The translations under genes were made by a program, and so were the position numbers. From RGIG8368 sp045540275 (GTDB lineage: Bacteria; Verrucomicrobiota; Kiritimatiellia; RFP12; UBA1067): DNA of 8,948 nucleotides. Positions 6,273 to 8,948 of this stretch are shown here, one piece after another. How positions within the stretch are numbered: position 1 is the stretch's first letter; every line of letters starts with the position of its first letter. The notes under the pieces are model-generated. The model searched no databases. It saw only the letters and a list, made by a program, of their open reading frames with translations, and was not told the origin of the DNA. The DNA is taken from positions 1 through 8,948 of the forward strand of contig JAZQGX010000195.1 of assembly GCA_045540275.1 (NCBI GenBank), written 5' to 3'.

Positions 6273-6664
6273 AGAAATATTTCAGAAACATCGCTGCCAA
6301 GTTGGTCACTTGGTACTATCGAAGGATGTACGAGAAAGGCGTACAGGCGTGCGACAAGCTCCACGCGGAGAAGAAATGGGCCTACTACCTCATTGACTGG
6401 CCGGACAAGCACGGAAAGCGCGTGCTCCAGCCGCTCAACCGGCGCGGGTTTCGTAACCTTCGTTCGTGGGCGCGTGAGTTTTACTTTGGCGTGGACATGA
6501 AGTATTGGTCCAAGGACTACAACATGGCCCACCTTCGCGAGGGCGCGTGGTACTTCACCGCAGACCGTGCCGAGAAGAACGGAATCACTCCAGAGGAAAA
6601 GGAGATCCGCCGTCTCGCGTTCCTCCGCGAAGGGCTCCGCAGGGCCAAGTTGCTCGATGAATAA
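6269..6664 (+). CDS. Conserved-looking small basic protein of unknown function (131 aa)
   Basis: Begins at ATG 6269, overlapping the terL stop as ATGA, and gives 131 residues starting MKKYFRNIAAKL. The frame is open further upstream inside terL, but the coupled ATG is the sensible start. No signal peptide or membrane span is present. The protein is basic and unusually rich in aromatic residues: YYRRMYEKG near 18-26, an AYYLIDWPDKHGK segment near 39-51, LNRRGFRNLRSW near 57-68, a YWSKDYN stretch, then GAWYFTADR near 93-101 and an arginine-rich C-terminal helix. The order 'YYxx...GK...L...xFRxLR...WYxT' reminds me of short uncharacterised Bacteroidales phage proteins, but I cannot assign a function. 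Its coupling to terL suggests a job in packaging or in a step expressed with it. Nucleic-acid binding is possible from the charge. Confidence 0.8.
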   Translation: MKKYFRNIAAKLVTWYYRRMYEKGVQACDKLHAEKKWAYYLIDWPDKHGKRVLQPLNRRGFRNLRSWAREFYFGVDMKYWSKDYNMAHLREGAWYFTADRAEKNGITPEEKEIRRLAFLREGLRRAKLLDE

Positions 6665-6673
6665 AGTGGGGGT

Positions 6674-6829
6674 ATGAAAGAAGGAATACTTGCCCAAATT
6701 CAAGAAGAGGAAATCAGGGCACAGGAAATAAAACTGTACTTATCGACCGACAATTTTAGGAGACTTGACAAGATACTCCGCCGAATGATGCGCGAAGAAA
6801 ATCGTGCACGAAAAAAACTTCTCCGATAA
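6674..6829 (+). CDS. Very small charged helical protein at the end of the packaging operon (51 aa)
   Basis: A 51-codon frame from ATG 6674 to TAA 6829 encodes MKEGILAQIQEEEIRAQEIK, followed by LYLSTDNFRRLDKILRRMM and a basic end REENRARKKLLR. It starts ten bases after the previous stop, behind a G-rich run (GTGGGGG) that lies very close to the ATG, and ends six bases before the terminator. The predicted structure is two amphipathic helices, the first acidic and the second strongly basic, with no membrane segment. The tight fit between the previous gene and the terminator, together with the non-random helical pattern, supports a real gene. The function is unknown. A small DNA-binding or adaptor peptide is possible. 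Confidence 0.65.
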   Translation: MKEGILAQIQEEEIRAQEIKLYLSTDNFRRLDKILRRMMREENRARKKLLR

Positions 6830-6834
6830 CCAAC

Positions 6835-6866
6835 GAAAGGGTCTCGCTTCACAGCGAGGCCCTTTC
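6835..6866. terminator. Bidirectional hairpin terminator between convergent packaging operon and portal gene
   Basis: GAAAGGGTCTCGC pairs with GCGAGGCCCTTTC around a six-base loop (TTCACA), a 13-bp stem with a single T-G wobble. It sits in the 61-base gap between the stop of the 51-residue gene (plus strand, 6829) and the stop of portal (minus strand, 6891). Neither side has a long U-run, but both arms end in A/T triplets, and the position between converging genes makes termination in both directions the natural role. Confidence 0.8.
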
Positions 6867-6890
6867 TGCCACATGAAAAACACGGACTGC

Positions 6891-8816
6891 TTAACCCTGA
6901 TCCGTTTGTGTCTGTCCTTCGCCGGCGAGTTCCTGCGCGGCTTGCGCCTGCGCCAGTTCCGCCTGGCGGAGTTCCATCCTCCGCTTGATTTCCGCGCGGT
7001 AAGGACGGTTGAGAAGGTCGATGTAGTCTGCGTATGTGAGGGCTCCGGCCTGCATGCCGAGCATGACATCCTCCTGGAGGCTGTCGCGGTACTGCGGAGT
7101 GTCCTTGCCCGGCCCGATGGCGACCTTGTAGCGGAGGTCTCCCATCAGCGCGAGGTTGAGGTTCATCGCCTGCAGGATCTCGTTGGAGGAAACGACGTCG
7201 GCATAGTCCTGGATGGTGTAGTATTCCTGAACATAGTTCAGCGCGGTCATCGCGACGTCATCCATAAACACGCCGAACCGCTCAAGGAGCGGAGAGAGCG
7301 GAGTGACGGAGTTCTGCCTCTGCTGCGCGTAGAGGGATGCGGCCGTACCCGCGGTCGGGGCCTTGCCCTGCAAGGCGCTGGAGACGGACACTCCGTCTTC
7401 CAGTAGCTTGGCGAATAGGCTGATCATATTCGTGGAGTCCACGGCCGAGGAATGGCTGTACACCATCTCGGGGATATTGCCGTGAGGCTTCGGCTTGTAG
7501 TACACGATGCCGTTGATGGAGGTCGCCTGCTCGGCGAACTCGTCCCATCCCATCCAATCCGGAACGATGTCCTCCGGAACGAACATGACACCCTTCGCTC
7601 CGGCACGCTTTACCATATCGTCCACGACAAGGGCGCGGTCCATCGCGATGTTGAGGTCCACCGCGTCGCTCGCGTGTCCGACGATGCGTCCGTTCGTGAA
7701 CGGAACGGCCATGATGGTGTAGGGCTGGCCGCGGTCGGGCAGGGTGGATTCTCCTTCCCAGATGACGTGGCCGTCCGGGGTGAGGTATCGGCAGTACCAA
7801 TAGGTGTCTATGAACCAGTATTTCTCAATCAGCGGAATGTCCTCGTCCTTCCATCCGAGACGACGGCCTTCCGCCTTGCGTTCCTTGTTGGTCTGCTCGA
7901 TCTGCCGAAGCATCTCCTTGTCATCGGCATTGATGTCGTAAGGCTGCTCCGGGGAGTTCGTGTCAAGGATATGGTATCTTGGACGACGCTCCCTCGTCCA
8001 CACCTCGATGACGCGGCAGAAGCCGTGCTGGCGGGGGCGGTTGAACGAGATGTCCTCCCACTTGTTCGCGTCGGAGTAGTCCACGGGGTCCGGCTGGAGT
8101 CCGTGATAGGAATCTGACGCATACCATTCGCGGAGCTGGTTGAAGTCCTCCGGCTTCTCCGCGAAGGAGGCGCACAGGTCGTTGAACGCGACATCGTGAA
8201 GCTGTCCGACAAGGGTGAGGTCGCGGAAACGGCTGTCCTGCATTCCGCTCTCGAAGAAGAAGTAGTTCGGGTTGGTGTTCTTGATGACGACCTCCTTCTT
8301 CTTCCCCCCAAGATATTTGCTATGCTCTACCTTCGCGATGGCGAGGCCGCCGATGTTGGACTCGTTCAGCCACTCGCCGCCGAGGACGCCCATCGCATTG
8401 AGGCGGTAGATGGCCTTGAGGACCTCGGTCATACCCTCGCCGTAACCCTCCATGTTCGTATCAAGGGCGGTCACGGACGGGCCGTTCTTCTCTCCGACCC
8501 AAAGGCCCGCGATGGAATTGATGACCTTCTTGACCTGGTTGATCTGGATTGCAAGTCCACCGACCGCCGAGAGGTAGTCTCGCTGGCGCATCCATTTCCC
8601 CTTGATGAGGATCTTGTCATCATAGTGGTCGCCGTATGCGAAACGGAGGACTCTCGCCCTCGCCCTTCGCATATAGTCAAGGTTGTTCCAGAGATTCTCG
8701 CAACGGACTATAAGATCCTTTTCGACGCGGTCAACCCCTTGCAGGGAGCGGTTGTACTTCACGCTGTCGATCTCCTCCTTGTAGGAATCAACGATATGTG
8801 CGTTGTGCAGTTTCAT
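6891..8816 (-). CDS. Portal protein (641 aa)
   Basis: The portal forms the dodecameric ring at one capsid vertex through which DNA enters and leaves. Features typical of large phage portals are visible. There is an N-terminal helical region with WNNLDYMRRARARVLRFAYG (43-62) and GKWMRQRDYLSAVGGL, then INQVKKVINSIAGLW (92-106). A long alpha/beta wing and stem region follows, containing PDGHVIWEGES and VPFTNGRIVGHASDAVDLN, about residues 347-390. A segment ALQGKAPTAGTAASLYAQQR (481-500) comes next, with a C-terminal helix, as in the crown or clip-proximal part. The tail is Gln/Ala-rich (AQAQAAQELAG). Length fits P22-like and crAss-like portals, but no closer family assignment is possible by eye. 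ATG 8816 is chosen over an in-frame TTG at 8831, because the ATG is the common start and a stop lies directly before the TTG. Downstream in its own direction lies the terminator, then the inverted packaging operon, rather than scaffold directly. Confidence 0.87.
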   Translation of the reverse strand: MKLHNAHIVDSYKEEIDSVKYNRSLQGVDRVEKDLIVRCENLWNNLDYMRRARARVLRFAYGDHYDDKILIKGKWMRQRDYLSAVGGLAIQINQVKKVINSIAGLWVGEKNGPSVTALDTNMEGYGEGMTEVLKAIYRLNAMGVLGGEWLNESNIGGLAIAKVEHSKYLGGKKKEVVIKNTNPNYFFFESGMQDSRFRDLTLVGQLHDVAFNDLCASFAEKPEDFNQLREWYASDSYHGLQPDPVDYSDANKWEDISFNRPRQHGFCRVIEVWTRERRPRYHILDTNSPEQPYDINADDKEMLRQIEQTNKERKAEGRRLGWKDEDIPLIEKYWFIDTYWYCRYLTPDGHVIWEGESTLPDRGQPYTIMAVPFTNGRIVGHASDAVDLNIAMDRALVVDDMVKRAGAKGVMFVPEDIVPDWMGWDEFAEQATSINGIVYYKPKPHGNIPEMVYSHSSAVDSTNMISLFAKLLEDGVSVSSALQGKAPTAGTAASLYAQQRQNSVTPLSPLLERFGVFMDDVAMTALNYVQEYYTIQDYADVVSSNEILQAMNLNLALMGDLRYKVAIGPGKDTPQYRDSLQEDVMLGMQAGALTYADYIDLLNRPYRAEIKRRMELRQAELAQAQAAQELAGEGQTQTDQG

Positions 8817-8860
8817 CTTCGTGCAAAGCAACTAAATTTCATCATATATCCGGCCGTCTA

Positions 8861-8881
8861 TTTGACCGATCATCGGTCAAA
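8861..8881. promoter_or_regulatory. 21-bp perfect palindrome upstream of portal; possible operator
   Basis: TTTGACCGAT, one central C, then ATCGGTCAAA form a perfect inverted repeat with ten-base arms. It covers the stop codon of the upstream gene and lies 45 bases before the portal start. The stem is not GC-rich and no U-run follows on either strand, so it is a poor terminator. A binding site for a dimeric regulator fits better. The left arm with its flank, CTATTTGACC, also occurs at 3236-3245 over the -33 box of the packaging promoter. Confidence 0.5.
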
Positions 8882-8948
8882 GTAGATGTCAAGGCATTCT
8901 CGTGCAATCCGGTACTGGATATCCTGGAGCCGGTCATCATATCCCTTC
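8870..8948 (-). CDS. Partial gene (C-terminal 25 residues) upstream of portal, function unknown
   Basis: A minus-strand frame enters from the right edge and ends at TGA 8872-8870. It gives 25 residues starting KGYDDRLQDIQYR and ending CLDIYFDR. The pattern of alternating charged and hydrophobic residues is that of an amphipathic helix at a protein's C-terminus, and the other two minus-strand frames here have early stops. It precedes portal by 53 bases in the same direction, so it is probably part of the same structural or packaging region. Too little is visible to name a family. Confidence 0.6.
   Translation of the reverse strand, partial: KGYDDRLQDIQYRIARECLDIYFDR

Noticed and set aside
8861..8881. 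Palindrome as a terminator for the gene upstream of portal
   Set aside because: A/T-containing stem with almost no loop, no U-run on either side, and it overlaps the stop codon; an operator is more likely.
1..8948. tRNA genes, CRISPR arrays, transposons, integrase, attachment sites
   Set aside because: No cloverleaf, regular spaced repeats, transposase or integrase motifs were recognised by eye on either strand.

Overview
This window is the head-assembly and DNA-packaging module of a tailed double-stranded DNA phage or prophage (Caudoviricetes). The host is most likely a Bacteroidota bacterium. The main evidence for the host is one promoter with the exact Bacteroidota layout, TTTG-N19-TAAATTTG, at 3239-3269. 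Several start codons also have A/T-rich leaders without a Shine-Dalgarno sequence, and small proteins on both strands resemble families I associate with Bacteroidales phages. The DNA looks moderately GC-rich, which would fit a GC-richer gut genus such as Alistipes, but the genus is a guess.

Layout. The minus strand, read from right to left, carries the structural genes: the end of an unknown gene (8948-8870), portal (8816-6891), then after an interruption a scaffold-like protein (3170-2391), the putative major capsid protein (2368-707), a hairpin terminator (683-650), a 165-residue small virion-type protein (629-132) and the start of another gene (132-1). The plus strand, between portal and scaffold, carries a compact operon of five genes (3291-6829). 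These encode a protein with an internally duplicated APxYF motif (possible small terminase), a six-helix rhomboid-type intramembrane serine protease, the large terminase subunit, a 131-residue protein of unknown function and a 51-residue charged protein. The operon starts at the promoter in the divergent gap and ends at a 13-bp hairpin shared with the convergent portal gene.

How the genes fit together. Portal, scaffold and capsid protein would build the procapsid, and the terminase would pump DNA through the portal. Two features are unusual. The packaging operon is inverted inside an otherwise normal portal-scaffold-capsid order. A rhomboid protease gene is also nested, by overlaps on both sides, directly before terL. 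The putative capsid protein begins with a signal-peptide-like hydrophobic stretch (about residues 12-27, then small residues GADGAFA). This suggests, as inference only, that the capsid precursor is inserted in or tethered to the membrane and released by the phage's own rhomboid or by host signal peptidase. No tRNA, CRISPR array, transposon or integrase was recognised, and no gene-free stretch exceeds about 120 bases.
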